Part shown: positions 21,831-33,921 of the stretch, one piece after another
Position numbering within the stretch: position 1 is the first letter of the stretch
How the letters are laid out: every line of letters begins with the position of its first letter
Source: Adiantum capillus-veneris
Lineage: Eukaryota > Streptophyta > Polypodiopsida > Polypodiales > Pteridaceae
Reading direction: 5' to 3'
DNA length: 64,000 bases
NCBI GenBank assembly: GCA_014529385.2
Contig: CM043960.1
Span: 26,425,896-26,489,895 of the forward strand
Program-made: the position numbers and the translations under genes
Notes under the pieces: model-generated
What the model was told of the DNA's origin: nothing
The model's database searches: none
Seen by the model: the letters and a program-made list of their open reading frames with translations, nothing else

Positions 21831-21957
21831 GTCCACGCGTGCTAACCACTCCATGTCTTTCAATCCGAGTAGTGGAGTCGTGAAGTCAGTTATCTTACCT
21901 ATATTCTTTTAAAAATTATTGACTTAAAAGCCCGGCTATGGTGCCATCCATAGCATC

Positions 21958-21985
21958 ATACTTGGTGTCCATGGACACCAAGTAT
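21958..21985. repeat. 28-bp perfect palindrome
   Basis: ATACTTGGTGTCCA (21958-21971) is followed directly by its reverse complement, with no spacer. It lies about 240 bases upstream of the transposase-like ATG, at the edge of the dispersed repeat at 22.0-22.3 kb. Confidence 0.95.
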
Positions 21986-22004
21986 TTAGACACCATTCTA
22001 TGCT

Positions 22005-22290
22005 TTCACCCACATCTAGTTATCAACAAAAGTGGTTCCTTTGTACATTGCCAGTCACACTATGCTACACGCTCTTTGACTAGTTTTACTCATTAGACCG
22101 TGAGACCTAAATTTTATATGTAAGATAGGGGTATGATAGTTTTTTGCTTTGATTATTGTATAAGCGTAGAAAGGGGGGTGATATTCTCTAATATGAGTTG
22201 TATATAGGGGTTTTATCAAAGTTTTCCGCTCGCAGGTGGTGTCCCATTTTGTATATAGAGTGAATCCCCTCGGCCTTCCACAACCCAATT
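22005..22290 (+). repeat. Dispersed repeat, inverted copy at 41,975-42,245
   Basis: GACTAGTTTTACTCATTAGA, the TATGTAAGATAGGGGTATGATAG segment, TATATAGGGGTTTTATC and TATATAGAGTGAATCCCC match the reverse complement of 41,985-42,245. At 42 kb this repeat directly joins the other dispersed repeat (shared with 9.4-10.1 kb), so they may be two ends of one element family. Confidence 0.7.
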
Positions 22291-23980
22291 GCTACAGAAC
22301 CGAGGAGTAGGGTAAGTAGAATCCAAGGTGGGATTTCAAATCATTGCTCACTCCAAAAGAATCATCTATGAGTTTTTTATATGAAGTTACAAAATTTCAA
22401 GTCTACAGCTTGATCAGCATCAACCACTAAATTCGGCTAGAGATTATACTCATAAAAGCTGTATAAACCAGTGGGTAAGCATAAGGATGCATTTGAGGTA
22501 AATTTCAAGAATTGGCAAAAACTCACATTATTTACTTTTTCTTGAGAAGTAAGACCAAATTAAGTTTTGACTTGACTCGGAGACTTAAAACATGTCACAA
22601 AAAGACTAATCATTGGAAAAATTGCAAAAGTTATTCATTTTAGGCCAAAACTAAATAATCGCAATTATTTACATTTCGCTCAAATTGATCAAGATTGATA
22701 CCAGAAACTTTATGCATGATTACAAACATCTTTTGTGAAGACTCATAGACTTTGGATCACAAAACAGACAAAAAACTTGGAAAAAACTGAAGTCTATACT
22801 TCTTGTCGAGAAATTGAGTTTGACTCAATAAATCTTGTTCAATTTTTGTGAAACTTGACCAAGAGGCTTAGTTTAAAGTGTTTAAAATGTGTGTATACTC
22901 AAATGATCAAGAATATGCTAAAATTTGACAATTATAAATAATCGTGAAACTTGACCAAGAGGCTTAGTTTAAAGTGTTTAAAATGTGTGTATACTCAAAT
23001 GATCAAGAATATGCTAAAATTTGACAATTATAAATAATCGTGACAATTATTTACTTTTATCCAATTTTCAAGTATCTTTTGCCAACCAAGCATACCACAG
23101 GTTTTATCATGTTGTATTGAACGCTTACATCAAAGTTGGTAAAATTTGGATCTTTAAAGTGAAAATTGTGGCCAATTTTGTAAAGACAGTCTTCGGACAC
23201 AAAATTGTTGACAAATTGAGCAAGGTTTATCCAAACTTTGTGAAACTTTGGTAAGGAGCTTAAGTTGAGTTGCTTTACCTGTTTGTATCATCATCTTGGC
23301 AAAAAAATTCTAAAAAGTCCCAGAGGTAAAGAATCATGCTTATTTACATCTGTCCCAGATTTGAGATTTTTTACATAATTGAGTATACCGCAAGGTTAAG
23401 CACATCAAGTAGACTACTCATATCAAGTTTGGTGAAATTTGGATCACAAAGGTGAGACCTAAGTCAGATTCTTGAAAACTGAGTCTGCGAACACTAAACA
23501 TTTGGTAATCATTCGAGCCGAGATCATCACAGTTCTGGCCCAGTTCTGGAAGGTGTTTCCACAATTTAGTCAAGAAGCTAGAAGTGATTGTGCATGCCAG
23601 AAATTGGCCAGTGCAAGTAATAGCATTGCAAATTGAGCTTCCAGCTGGGTGAACAGGGACACAAATCACGGTGGATTGTAGCTTAGGCTATTCAAAGCCC
23701 AAATTTTCATCGTTTCAAAGGTTTCAATCAATTCTAACACTTTTGAGCTAGAGTTAATCAACTCTTGTGAGTATAAGAGCAATCAATTGCCAAAAGTACT
23801 TTGGCAAAAGCAGTCTTATCAAACTCAAGTAGGAGTAATTTTGCTAATCAACACCAGGATCTGCTAAGAGATAGTTCTTAGAGACCAAGATGACATGGAG
23901 TCAAGTCAAGCCGAGAGTTCAAATGCATGAGAACCAAAGCTAACCAGTAGTAGTAGCAACACATGCACAACTACAACATA
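22291..23980 (+). other. Non-coding leader-like DNA
   Basis: AT-rich DNA without long frames, made of degenerate repeats of an AAATTTGGATCA/CTTGACC-type motif. It precedes the zinc-knuckle ORF relic on the same strand and could be that element's untranslated leader (inference). No 5' LTR matching 35,911-36,241 was found. Confidence 0.35.
22848..23039. repeat. 96-bp exact tandem duplication
   Basis: GTGAAACTTGACCAAGAGGC at 22,848 and at 22,944 begin two 96-base units that look identical throughout, so the duplication is recent. Confidence 0.9.
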
Positions 23981-24002
23981 GCGGATTTTACATCTATATG
24001 GC

Positions 24003-24720
24003 TACAATGGAGATAAGGTTTTGTATACAGATTCAAAAGGCCATAGGTATTTTATGAGTGGCAAAAGCAGCACAGGAGCCACGATCCTATTGATCATAGT
24101 AAATCCAGATTTAGATAACTCCCAGATGTTCACAAAGCTAGGTATTGCAAGCTCAAAGACAAAGTCCAAATAGAAGTGCAAAAGATGGATCCAAGTGGTT
24201 ATCTAGAAACCTGTACAAGCCCCAAAGCATCCATTTAGTGCATACACAATTAGGATCGTTGTACATGGATTACATTGGTCAAATCTACAGTCGAGATCAA
24301 GTAATGGAAGATCCAATAGATCAACCATTAGAAGCAAGTCTAACTGGAGAACCAAGTCAAAGGCAGTATAAAGGTAAGGATGAAGCAGTCTATAGCCTGA
24401 TGCTCAGTTTATAGCCTCAGTGTTTTACAAGAAGATGCCGACAACTTGGCAAGTACAGAAGCTGAAACTTCTCAGCTAGAGCTTGATATGACAGAACCAA
24501 ATGAAATACCACCAGTCATTGTGTATTTCTCAGATTGTGGAAGAAAAAGTGGACATTTTCATGAAGATTGTCCAAGAAATCCAGAAAATAAGGATACATC
24601 AACTGCCAAGAAAAACATGGAGCAAACTGAAAATGTGAATCCCGATTTATCACTGAAGGTCAAAAAGAGTGTAAGGTTTGCAAATGATTCTGCATCCACT
24701 ACCACAAGTGTGCAATCATT
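24003..24720 (+). pseudogene. Older retroelement-like ORF, 5' part (split by LTR element)
   Basis: Coding sequence in shifting frames carries two Y-x-D-x2-G-x2-Y modules: VLYTDSKGHRYF at about 24,033 and LYMDYIGQIYSRDQ at about 24,262. These are followed by QRQYKGKDEAVYSL and a zinc-knuckle-like DCGRKSGHFHEDCP at about 24,535. The first knuckle Cys is Phe and one residue is inserted. A small duplication of TATAGCCT near 24,400 shifts the frame. The frame at the right edge (SVQSF) continues in frame at 32,228 once the inserted LTR element and one target copy are set aside. Gag-like by its CCHC-type motif, but the repeated modules are not a family I know. Confidence 0.5.
24716..24720. repeat. 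Target-site duplication (left)
   Basis: TCATT directly before the 5' LTR. The same five bases follow the 3' LTR at 32228-32232. Confidence 0.9.
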
Positions 24721-25530
24721 TGTTAGCAGCGGCTAACACAGGCTACAACAATTATGCACCAAGCTGTGGATGTGCTATAGTGCACAATATTTCATTTTCA
24801 TTGTATAGGGCTTGGGCTCATTTAGGAGTTCCAAAGTTGTATAAGTCTAGGCTAAAGAGCTCAACTTTATCCCATAGTTCAAGGGTTTGAGGCCCAAAGC
24901 TATAAAGAGCCCTATGCTTAATGAGAAGTCATTCTTGGGTGAGTTCCTCTCTTTGTAGAGTGGATGGTCATGAGACTCATGGGCTTTCCATGCCCATGTA
25001 GCTCTTGATTTCTAATAATCAATTACACTTTCTTTCTTATTAATCTTCTTTGTTTTATTATGTGGAGTGAGATTGTATTAGTGTGATGGTAGATCTCCTA
25101 ATTCCTTTTTTGAGTTAATCTATTCTATCCACACCATTGGCCATGGTGTGTGAGGGTTGTGCCTTCCTTCTCTTCATCTCTCTCTACAAGGTGTGCGGTT
25201 AGTGTGTGTGCATGGACACACTAATGCGAAGTAGGTATGTTAATTGCATGCTTGTGTAGTTATGTGATTCAGAGTTGTGAATAAGAGTGATTGATGTGAG
25301 AGGTTAATTTCAACCACATGATTATGTGCAAGTGATTAGTAAGTAGGAATGTGTGTTTGATTAGAGGAAGCCCTTTCCATGGCTTCTCTCTATGATGAGA
25401 AGAAGGATCCCTTGAATCCTCTATGTCTATACATCATAGGCTCGTGCTCCCATGCCCTATCCGGGTTATCGATCCACGATTTGGCAATTTTGTGGGTTGC
25501 GATTAGGTCATGCTACAACTCCTCCCTATA
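24721..25530 (+). repeat. 5' LTR (810 bp)
   Basis: Begins with the palindromic TGTTAGCAGCGGCTAACA and ends CCTCCCTATA, where the 3' LTR ends CCTACA. It lacks about 30 bases present in the 3' LTR near 31,885-31,915. Point differences are otherwise few, suggesting a fairly young insertion. Confidence 0.9.
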
Positions 25531-25532
25531 TT

Positions 25533-25554
25533 TGGCACCGTTGCCGGGGATCGA
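25533..25554 (+). promoter_or_regulatory. Primer-binding site, tRNA-Asp type
   Basis: TGGCACCGTTGCCGGGGATC, three bases after the LTR, is complementary to the 3' end of plant tRNA-Asp apart from one base (GCA for GCG). Confidence 0.8.
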
Positions 25555-28197
25555 TAACCTAAGTGAGTTTAGGATGTGTGGAATAGAGTAATTTCATTAC
25601 TAATTTTGTTGGTTTTTGAGTGTGTGTAACTCATTTTTTGTTTGCTTTGATGATGTTGTGCAATAAATTGATGTTAATGTTGAGTTATGAATACCCCAAA
25701 TCCCCAATGCCACCCCCAATTCACTAATTTCATGCTAACCCTTGCTAATTTCGCTTCTTTCCATGCTAATTTTACTAATTTCATGCTAATTTCTACTAAT
25801 TTTGACTAACCTTGCTAACCTAACTACTAACATTTGAAGTGTAAGTATGGGAAATCCCCTTGTAAGAGGTGGAATCATCACTCTAATCAAGTTAATTGTA
25901 CCAATTTATGCCTAATTTGATGATTTGAGTGTTTGATTTTGACCTACAAATGGTCAATTTTGGAACCGATTTGATGGTGCACACACTTGTGTGTGCAATG
26001 ATGTAACTTCACGTGGAGCAAAAGAATAGCTTGGAGTGTAATTACGATGTAAGTGCACTCACTTGTTATGTCAATTCTTGATTGATTAATGAGGTTCTAT
26101 GTCGCTAATTATTTTCTAAAATTAGGTGTGTAACACAAATTGACCTACACTTTGCACCTAATTTGATACACTTGGAATGAAATTAATAGTCAAATTGTGA
26201 CTAATGAACTTTGTGTGTATCCAAATAATGTTTAATTCTCATCAAGAATTCATGTCTGTGCATAAAAATCATTGTGTGTGTGCATACACCAAAGAGAGAA
26301 AAAACTGTCAAAAATTTCAAGTGTGTGTGCACCTAATTTTTAGTGTGTGCATGCATATAAAGTGATGGAATTGATGATACATAAGTATGCAATCATGTAA
26401 ATGATGTGTATGTTAGGCTAATTCAATCATTGGATAAGCCTAATTGCCAAAAAATTGGGCAAAAATTAAGTGTGTGTGCCCATCCATGACCACTTGATTT
26501 TCAATAATTGATGGTTAATTGGGACACCTAAATGGTTTTTGATTGTGAAATGTTCATGAAAAGTATGCAGTCATTAGGTTTAAGCCTAAATTCAATGCCA
26601 ATTGAGCCAAATTTGATCATTTGGGCTTAATTTTTTAGTGTGTGAATTGCTTCATTGGGTAAAAATAGTGTAATTTTTTAGAAATTGAGCATGCATGCAT
26701 TCACTTATGCTTGATTGAGTTTGTAATTTGAGCATTGCAATGCGGAATTAATGTAATTTTTGCATAAAATTTTGGCCTAAATTTGGGTGTGTGTGCCTAC
26801 TCAATGGCATGTGCAATCCGGTCCTTGAATAAATAATTGGTATTTTATACCAATTATGATGATTTATTTGGCCAAATAATTGATGTGTATGCCGATTTGA
26901 TGGAAATTGATAAAAATTTTATTGAATTGTGCCTTTGCAAATGCTATAATCAATTGTGTGACATATCCGATTAGGTTTGGATGATTTTGAGAAATGAGTT
27001 ATGAGCAATTTGAGATTGCAATGATTGACACTTGGCTATGGGGAAGGAGTTTTAACCTTGTGTACATACAATGTGTAATTCTCACATCCACTTTTAAATT
27101 CAAATGATTTATAAGCTTGCATGATGATTTAATTGGGCATTGATGGATTTATTCATGCACTATGCTTTAGGATGAAATTAGCTTTCGGATTGGTCATCGT
27201 AATTCATGCTTAAATCGTTTGAACATGAAGAAATCAAGAAAATTTGCATACACAATCGTGATGAATGATAAATTGACCAATTTTAATGCATATGTCCCAT
27301 GTGCAAAAAAGACATCATCAAAATGACCTTATAAAGATGGAATCAAACACCAACTTTGAACATGAATTTGTTTTGAGAAAATACCAACAAAGACTTGAGT
27401 ATGTGTGATACTTTTAGTATGAAAGCCGTATTGCATGATGTGTGTGTGGGAACACGCTCGTAAATGGAATTTTTTTTTCAAAATATACAAGGGATGCTAG
27501 TAGCCAGTTGTTTTGCCGATGATGAAGGAGCATACACATTCTGATGATCTCTTTTGGGTGCAAGAATGGCCGTTCATTGATTCCATTCACTCCAACATAC
27601 ACACAATATTTTGTGTAAGAACCACCTCTTAAGAGGTAAATAAAAAGAAAAAACTAAAATAAAAATTCTGCATCGCCCTGCACGCAGCTTTGTCTGGCTC
27701 GACCCCACGGACTTTCCCGGGCTTTACCCACACACACATATTGCCAATTTGTCACTTAAGCTCCTGCCCGGGATTTGCTCTAGGCCTTTCTCTCCTTTGG
27801 CCCATTATTGGCGCATTCTCACACCCACACACACACACGCCTGATTTACTCGCAGGCCCGCAGCTCTTGCTATTCGTGGTGGCTCGCAAGATTGCGCATG
27901 GTCTTGCCTAAGAGTCAATTGTCACGCTCGTTGGCCAATCTTGCACGTCTTCAAAATGTGAACCCCATTTTTGCTTGCATTCGCTTCTGCCTATGCTACA
28001 GTCCAAACCACTTGGAGCATCACACACACCACACATGCTAATTATCTCCTGCTTGCTACACTAGATATGGCCATACCGCCAATACTACAGTGGTGAGTGG
28101 CACAGAGTGCATCCCTTGATCCACTGAGTGCATCCTATTTGCCCGCTATATGTGGCCCCACAAACCTCCACACACACATACGCTCAATGAGCTGGGG

Positions 28198-28305
<108 letters not shown>

Positions 28306-28461
28306 GCCCGCGCGCAGATCGTGGCTTCCTTCCCCGCCAGAGTATGGCTTATGACACCCCACGTACTTCGTTTCTCTCGCACCAGCCAGGTAAACACACA
28401 CACCTGCTCATCAGCCGCTTTCAATGCCTCAGAAGGCGTAGAGTCCAGCCTTGCTTTGTTG

Positions 28462-28465
<4 letters not shown>

Positions 28466-28493
<28 letters not shown>
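28466..28493. repeat. (CA)n microsatellite
   Basis: A CA run of about 26 bases. Shorter CACACA runs pepper 27,720-28,190. Confidence 0.95.
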
Positions 28494-28497
<4 letters not shown>

Positions 28498-31369
28498 CTC
28501 GCTGCTCTAGTCCCACACCTCTCCGAGTCTCGCGGCATGCAAACTGCCCAGCATCGCACAGACAACAGATTTTTTTCAAAATAAAAGTTAAAAAAAGAAA
28601 AAAAAGTTTTTGGAGGAGGTTCCCACCCTCGAACAAGGAACTCTTTTGAAGAGCAAGAGTCTGGTCAAGCAAGCAATATAACCTTTAAAGATAAATTTTA
28701 GGGGATTCTCATTAGGAGTAAAAATGGGGAAAAAAAAAATAAAATGTGTTGCGTTTTGGTTCAAAGATGATTGTTTTCACGAGTGACCATCATGAGAAAA
28801 CATCACACACATGATAGCACTAAATCCAACCAAAATTTTCTCAACTTGACATGCTTATTATGTGATGCACTCTTTTTGGGTTTTTCTAATGACTTCATAT
28901 CATCACGCTTCATTTTGAGGGAATGATGTGTGATTGTGAGTGAGAAAATTTTCACGCCTGAGACTGCATTTCGAGTTGGAGTTCCCTTAGTGTTTGATTT
29001 CAATGATGAAATTTTATAATGCACTCTTTATGAGCTATTCTGTGGAGATATTTTCCAATGACACACAAATGTAGTTTGGGGTATCTCATGAGAGCTAGAA
29101 ATGCATTTCAGCACATTCTTTCTCGCCCACTTGCAGTGAATGCCATATATGTTGTGTAAGAGCACGGTGTGGACATCGATTGTGTGTAATATGATTGTAT
29201 CTATGCACAAATGACCATACTTGCATCAATAATTCGACTTGTGCATGGTTTAATGCTCGGTTTGATTGAAGTTTTTTGCACTAAATGTCAAGCTCTTTGA
29301 AAAGCATGTGAGCTTCATGTGGGAGTTACACTAGATGGATTATGACTGATGCATGGTTGGGATATTTTGTGCTTGAACATTGCTTGATGTATCTTTTACT
29401 GCTTACTTTAAATTACCAATGCTTAAAAGCACTAAGGATTTGAACTTTTTTTGAAGGGTGTGGGCAGGAGTGTAATCTCATTGATCCAAGAAGGGGTCAT
29501 CATTGCATTATATTGCAAAATGTGGCTAGTTAGAGCCATTCCAAATTTTTTGATTAAAACTTTTATACATGCTACCTCATAGCTTGGTCAAAAGTTAAAT
29601 TTTTTTCATTTGAGCTAGTATTTACCCAACTTTTTTGAGCTTTCAAGTACTATTGAGAGCCATTCATTTTCATTTCATCAAGTTGCAGTCATCTCTAGCT
29701 CATAAATTGCTCTAAAAAATTAAAATTTCATGTGAGCTAGTTGTTTGAAACTTTTTGAAAAGCTTTAAATTGTAAAATTTGGCTTGAAGAGCCACTTCAT
29801 TTCATCAAAATTGCATTATTTTCAGCTCTTGGCTTGTTTTTAACTCTATATTTCATTGAGCTAGAAACTAATCAACTTTTGAATGATGCATGAGAGATGG
29901 TAAAAATTGCAAAATTTGCTTATGTAGAAGCATTTTACCTCTCATTGTTGTTATGTATGCATAAATTTGCTACTTTAGAGCATCATGTGCATAACCAAAG
30001 GCATTTTTTTCCCTTGGTTTTTTTCCCTTTGGCAAATTCGGGTATGCAAGACCCTAGATTTAGGTTTTCATTAATGTTTTTTGTGTGCTTTTGGCTTTCA
30101 ATAAAAGGCTTTTGGAGCTTAGCTTCAAAAATGCTTCTTTTGCAAATAAAAAGGTCAAGAGGCTTCTCTACACAAAGGAGATGCTTGCTCAAGGATGCTC
30201 AAAAGAGCATGAATAGGTGTAATCCTTCCATGATTTTTCTCTTTTGTTCATCTCTCATTCTCTATGCTTGGCTTAAGTGATTTTTGCTTCTAAGCTATGA
30301 TTCTTTCATGTTCAAAAGCTAGGCATACTAAAGTTTCAACTCTTTGCTTTGAGAAAATTAACTCATCAAAAAATTAGGTTTTATATGTGCTAACCATAGG
30401 TAATTGGCCTTGACTTTGGATTAATGTAGGTTCATTTCTCACTAGTCCTAGACTCTTAGTGATAGTCTTAATACTCCAATCATTTTTAACATGACCTAGG
30501 GCTATGATTAGGCTTTAGTTCTTTAGTCCAATTGCCATTAGCATCTCATGTTGAAAGCAATAAGTGTTGGAAACAATAAGTGTTAAAAAAATGAATCGAT
30601 GAAGCAAAAAAGTGTCTAGAAAAAGTGGCAAAAATGCTACTAGACACATAAAAAAGAAAATTTATATATTATGTTGTGTCCATGTGAGGCCTATCGCCTT
30701 ATTGGCACTTGGCAGGCGAGGGGAATCACCTTGGCTTGCTTGGTCAAGGCCCTAAACCAATGCCCTGGGCTGATAGGGGTTAGTTGCTGCCTTGGTAGGC
30801 TAGTAGGCTTTTGGAACACCTTCTTGAGGGTTCAAGGAGCCGAGAGTCGCACCTAGACTTGCCTTGGGGTGGTAGCCTTGTGATTGTGCTTTAATTTTTT
30901 TCAATGAATGACAAAACCAAAACTTCCATGAACTTCAAAAAGCTTTGACAATGTACTAATAGATTAGGAGCTTTTTTATAGCCCATAGACATGATAGACT
31001 TGAATGATTTATTAAGATTGTTCACATAGTTTTTAGGCTAGTAGGTTTATGAACTTGCATTATCCTAGGGTCATACTTGATTGCTTGTGTTTCATGCATA
31101 AAACTAAAATTTCAAGTGGTTTAATCTTCACAATGGTATAGGTGTTTTTTTTTTGTTGTATGTTGTCTAGTTTTTTACTATGATTCACCCATCTTTTAGA
31201 AGCAAAAAATTCACTTTGCATGATTGCTCATTGTACTTCATGTTTTATATCCTTGTTGGCCTTTGATGCTCATTACTTGTTCTTATGTTTTGCAGCTCAA
31301 CATTTCTTCCATGCACTTGCTTTCTACCATGTCACAGTGTCTTGCTTCACTGGCACACGAGGACGTGCA

Positions 31370-31389
31370 CCAAATTAGGAAGGGGGGAA
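31370..31389 (+). other. Polypurine tract before the 3' LTR
   Basis: AGGAAGGGGGGAA immediately precedes TGTTAGC at 31390, the expected second-strand priming site. Confidence 0.8.
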
Positions 31390-32227
31390 TGTTAGCAGCG
31401 GCTAACACAGGCTACAGCAATTATGCACCAAGCTGTGGATGTGCTATAGTGCACAATATTTCATTTTCATTGTATAGGGCTTGGGCTCATTTAGGAGTTC
31501 CAAAGTTGTATAAGTTTAGGCTAAAGAGCTCAATTTTATCCCATAGTTGAAGGGTTTGAGGCCCAAATCTATAAAAGAGCCCTATGCTTAATGAGAAGTC
31601 ATTCTTGGGTGAGTTCTTCTCTTTGTAGAGTGGATGGTCATGAGGCTCATGGGCTTTCCATGCCCATGTAGCTCTTGATTTCTAATAATCAATTACACTT
31701 TCTTTCTTATTAGTATTCTTTGTTTGATTATGTGGAGTGAGATTGTATTAGTGTGATGGTAGATCTCCTAATTCCTTTTTTGAGTTAATCTATTCTATCC
31801 ACACCATTAGCCATGGTGTGTGAGGGATGTGCCTTCCTTCTCTTCATCTCTCTCTACAAGGTGTGCGGTTAGTGTATGTGCATACGTAGTCGCATTGAGG
31901 GGTTGTTCCGGAATGGACACACTAATGCGGAGTAAGTATGTTAATTGTATGCTTGTGTAGTTATGTGATTAAGAGTTGTGAATAAGAGTGATTGATGTGA
32001 GAGGTTAATTTCAACCACATTGTGTACAAGTGATTAGTAAGTAGGAATGTGTGTTTGATTAGAGGAAGCCCTTTCCATGGCTTCTCTCTATGATGAGAAG
32101 AAGGATCCCTTGAATCCTCTATGTATATAATCCTAGGCTCGTGCTTCCATGCCGTAGCCGGGTTACCGATCCACGATTTGATAATTTTGTGGGTTGCAAT
32201 TAGGTTGTGCTACAATGCCTCCCTACA
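31390..32227 (+). repeat. 3' LTR (838 bp)
   Basis: Direct copy of 24721-25530, starting TGTTAGCAGCGGCTAACA and ending CCTCCCTACA. It is followed by TCATT, the right target duplication. Confidence 0.9.
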
Positions 32228-33240
32228 TCATTCATGAGTCTAAGAGACACATCAAAGCAAATGATGTTAGCTTTGTATGGCACACATAATTCATATGCAC
32301 ACTATGTGGACCAAAAAGGGCAACTGTACAAAAAGGATCAACCAGTGTTTGAACGGCCCACATCCCAGCTCATAGAAGTGCGTCCAGTGATAGATCAAAA
32401 AAGATGGTTCATTTTAGAGGATAGAATCTATTATAGCCCATCCTCTCTAGAGCTGAAGGATATTATCCGAGTGAACCCAAAAATTTGTTCAGAGCCAAAC
32501 TCTCCTCCATCAAAAATCAGACTTCGACATTGTGACCAAACGAGCATATACTTTGACCAAAGTGGACATAGATATAGAGGAGAGTATAAAATCTATGATT
32601 CCATGGGTCTTGAAACCACAGAAGCTCATATCATAGGAGACCCATGGGATAGACAATATCAAGGCAAAGATTATGCTATTTACAGCTTGACTTGCGGGAT
32701 AATTTGTCATGTTTCACGGAGATACATAGGAAACTATGCAGAAGGTTTACAGATACCAAACATCAACAGTGCTACCCAAAGTATGCCTTCACAATCCCAA
32801 AAGGTGAGAATAAACCACAGACAAATAGTCTTCAACTGTCATAATGGAGTAGGATATAGTGATCACCCTAGGAAGGGGGGAGCTGCAAATCCATCAAGCT
32901 CAGCTCTAGTATCAGGAAATGCTACACCAGTTAGAAGCCCAAGAACTTCTAGCCAGCAGACCCCTTTAAAGCAAAAACCATTGAGAGATTATATGGTTGT
33001 TGGAAGTTTCCCACTGACCCAAATCCCATCAAAATCTACAGAAAAATGCATGCATGAAGATCATGAGGGACAAAAGTTTCAGTTGATCTGCAAAAGTCTC
33101 AGTTGATCTGCACAATTCAAAGCCAAAAGCCAACAAATCCCATAGTGTTCAAGAAATTGCATGTGACCAAGCTCACATATGCATATCGAGATGCAAATGG
33201 CAATGATTATCAGCCAGTTCCATGACCTTGTATAATCCCC
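32228..33240 (+). pseudogene. Older retroelement-like ORF, 3' part
   Basis: The real coding part starts right after the 3' LTR (FMSLRDTSKQ) and is open to 33,106. It continues in other frames to about 33,230. Y-x-D-x2-G-x2-Y modules recur: YAHYVDQKGQLYKKDQ at about 32,302, SIYFDQSGHRYRGEY at about 32,550 and TYAYRDANGNDYQP at about 33,180. Between them lie DRQYQGKDYAIYSL, matching the 24.35-kb part, and a worn zinc knuckle FNCHNGVGYSDHPRKGG. The order (modules, QYxGKD, knuckle, Ser/Thr/Lys linker) repeats that at 24.0-24.7 kb, so the ancestral protein had at least two such blocks. Initiation inside the LTR is not meaningful. Confidence 0.5.
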
Positions 33241-33435
33241 TACAGATGATAAGCCTGAAGCTAAAGACTATGTGAAGATGATGCGAAATCTCAAGCTGTT
33301 AGAACAAGTGACTGATAAGTCAAAATCAACAAAAAAAGCTCACAAAACTACAAAAAGGTCACCACCAAAATCTCCTCCGAAGAGATAGATTTTTCCAAAA
33401 AGTACAGTGGATCTTCTAAGATCAAAGTTACTCAA

Positions 33436-33921
33436 ATGCAGGCAGACAATGCTCAACAATTGCAAGAAAAAGGTGCAGTATCACAGTCATATGAGTCAAC
33501 ATCAAATGAAGCAAATGGTCAAAGAAAAGAATATGTAGAAAAAGCTCAACCCAAGGACACTCCCACAGCAAAATCAATTAGTACAGAAAGAAATACTGAG
33601 GAGATCAAGTGCAACATCACCAGTGAAAAAAAAGAAAAGTTGTCAAGTGAAGTAAAGCTAGATTTTCACTTAGACAAGAACCTCATGTCTTTTTGCACTT
33701 CTTCAAGCAAGTCAGGCTTTCAAAACTTCAAGTCAACTACTGAACCAACTGAAACCTCTAGGAAGACACCCAAAAAAACAAAGATATTTCAGCCAAAGTA
33801 CTCAAAAAAGCAAAAGATAGTCAAGCAAGTGTTTGTTCCGAGCGGTTTAGTCAAATTCAATGATTCGGTTTGGATTAAAGACATAAATCAACATAGAAAG
33901 ACAAACACATGGGATGGATAG
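33436..33921 (+). pseudogene. Lys/Ser-rich C-terminal ORF of the older element
   Basis: An open frame of 161 codons, charged and low in complexity (TPTAKSISTERNTEE, KTPKKTKIFQPKYSKK), ending QVFVPSGLVKFNDSVWIKD. It lies on the same strand downstream of the module/knuckle ORF and shares its codon texture, so it is probably the same protein after frameshifts near 33,110-33,430. No family recognised. Confidence 0.4.

Noticed and set aside
24721-24738. TGTTAGCAGCGGCTAACA read as a terminator hairpin
   Set aside because: It is the LTR terminus, flanked by the target duplication; the same sequence starts the 3' LTR.
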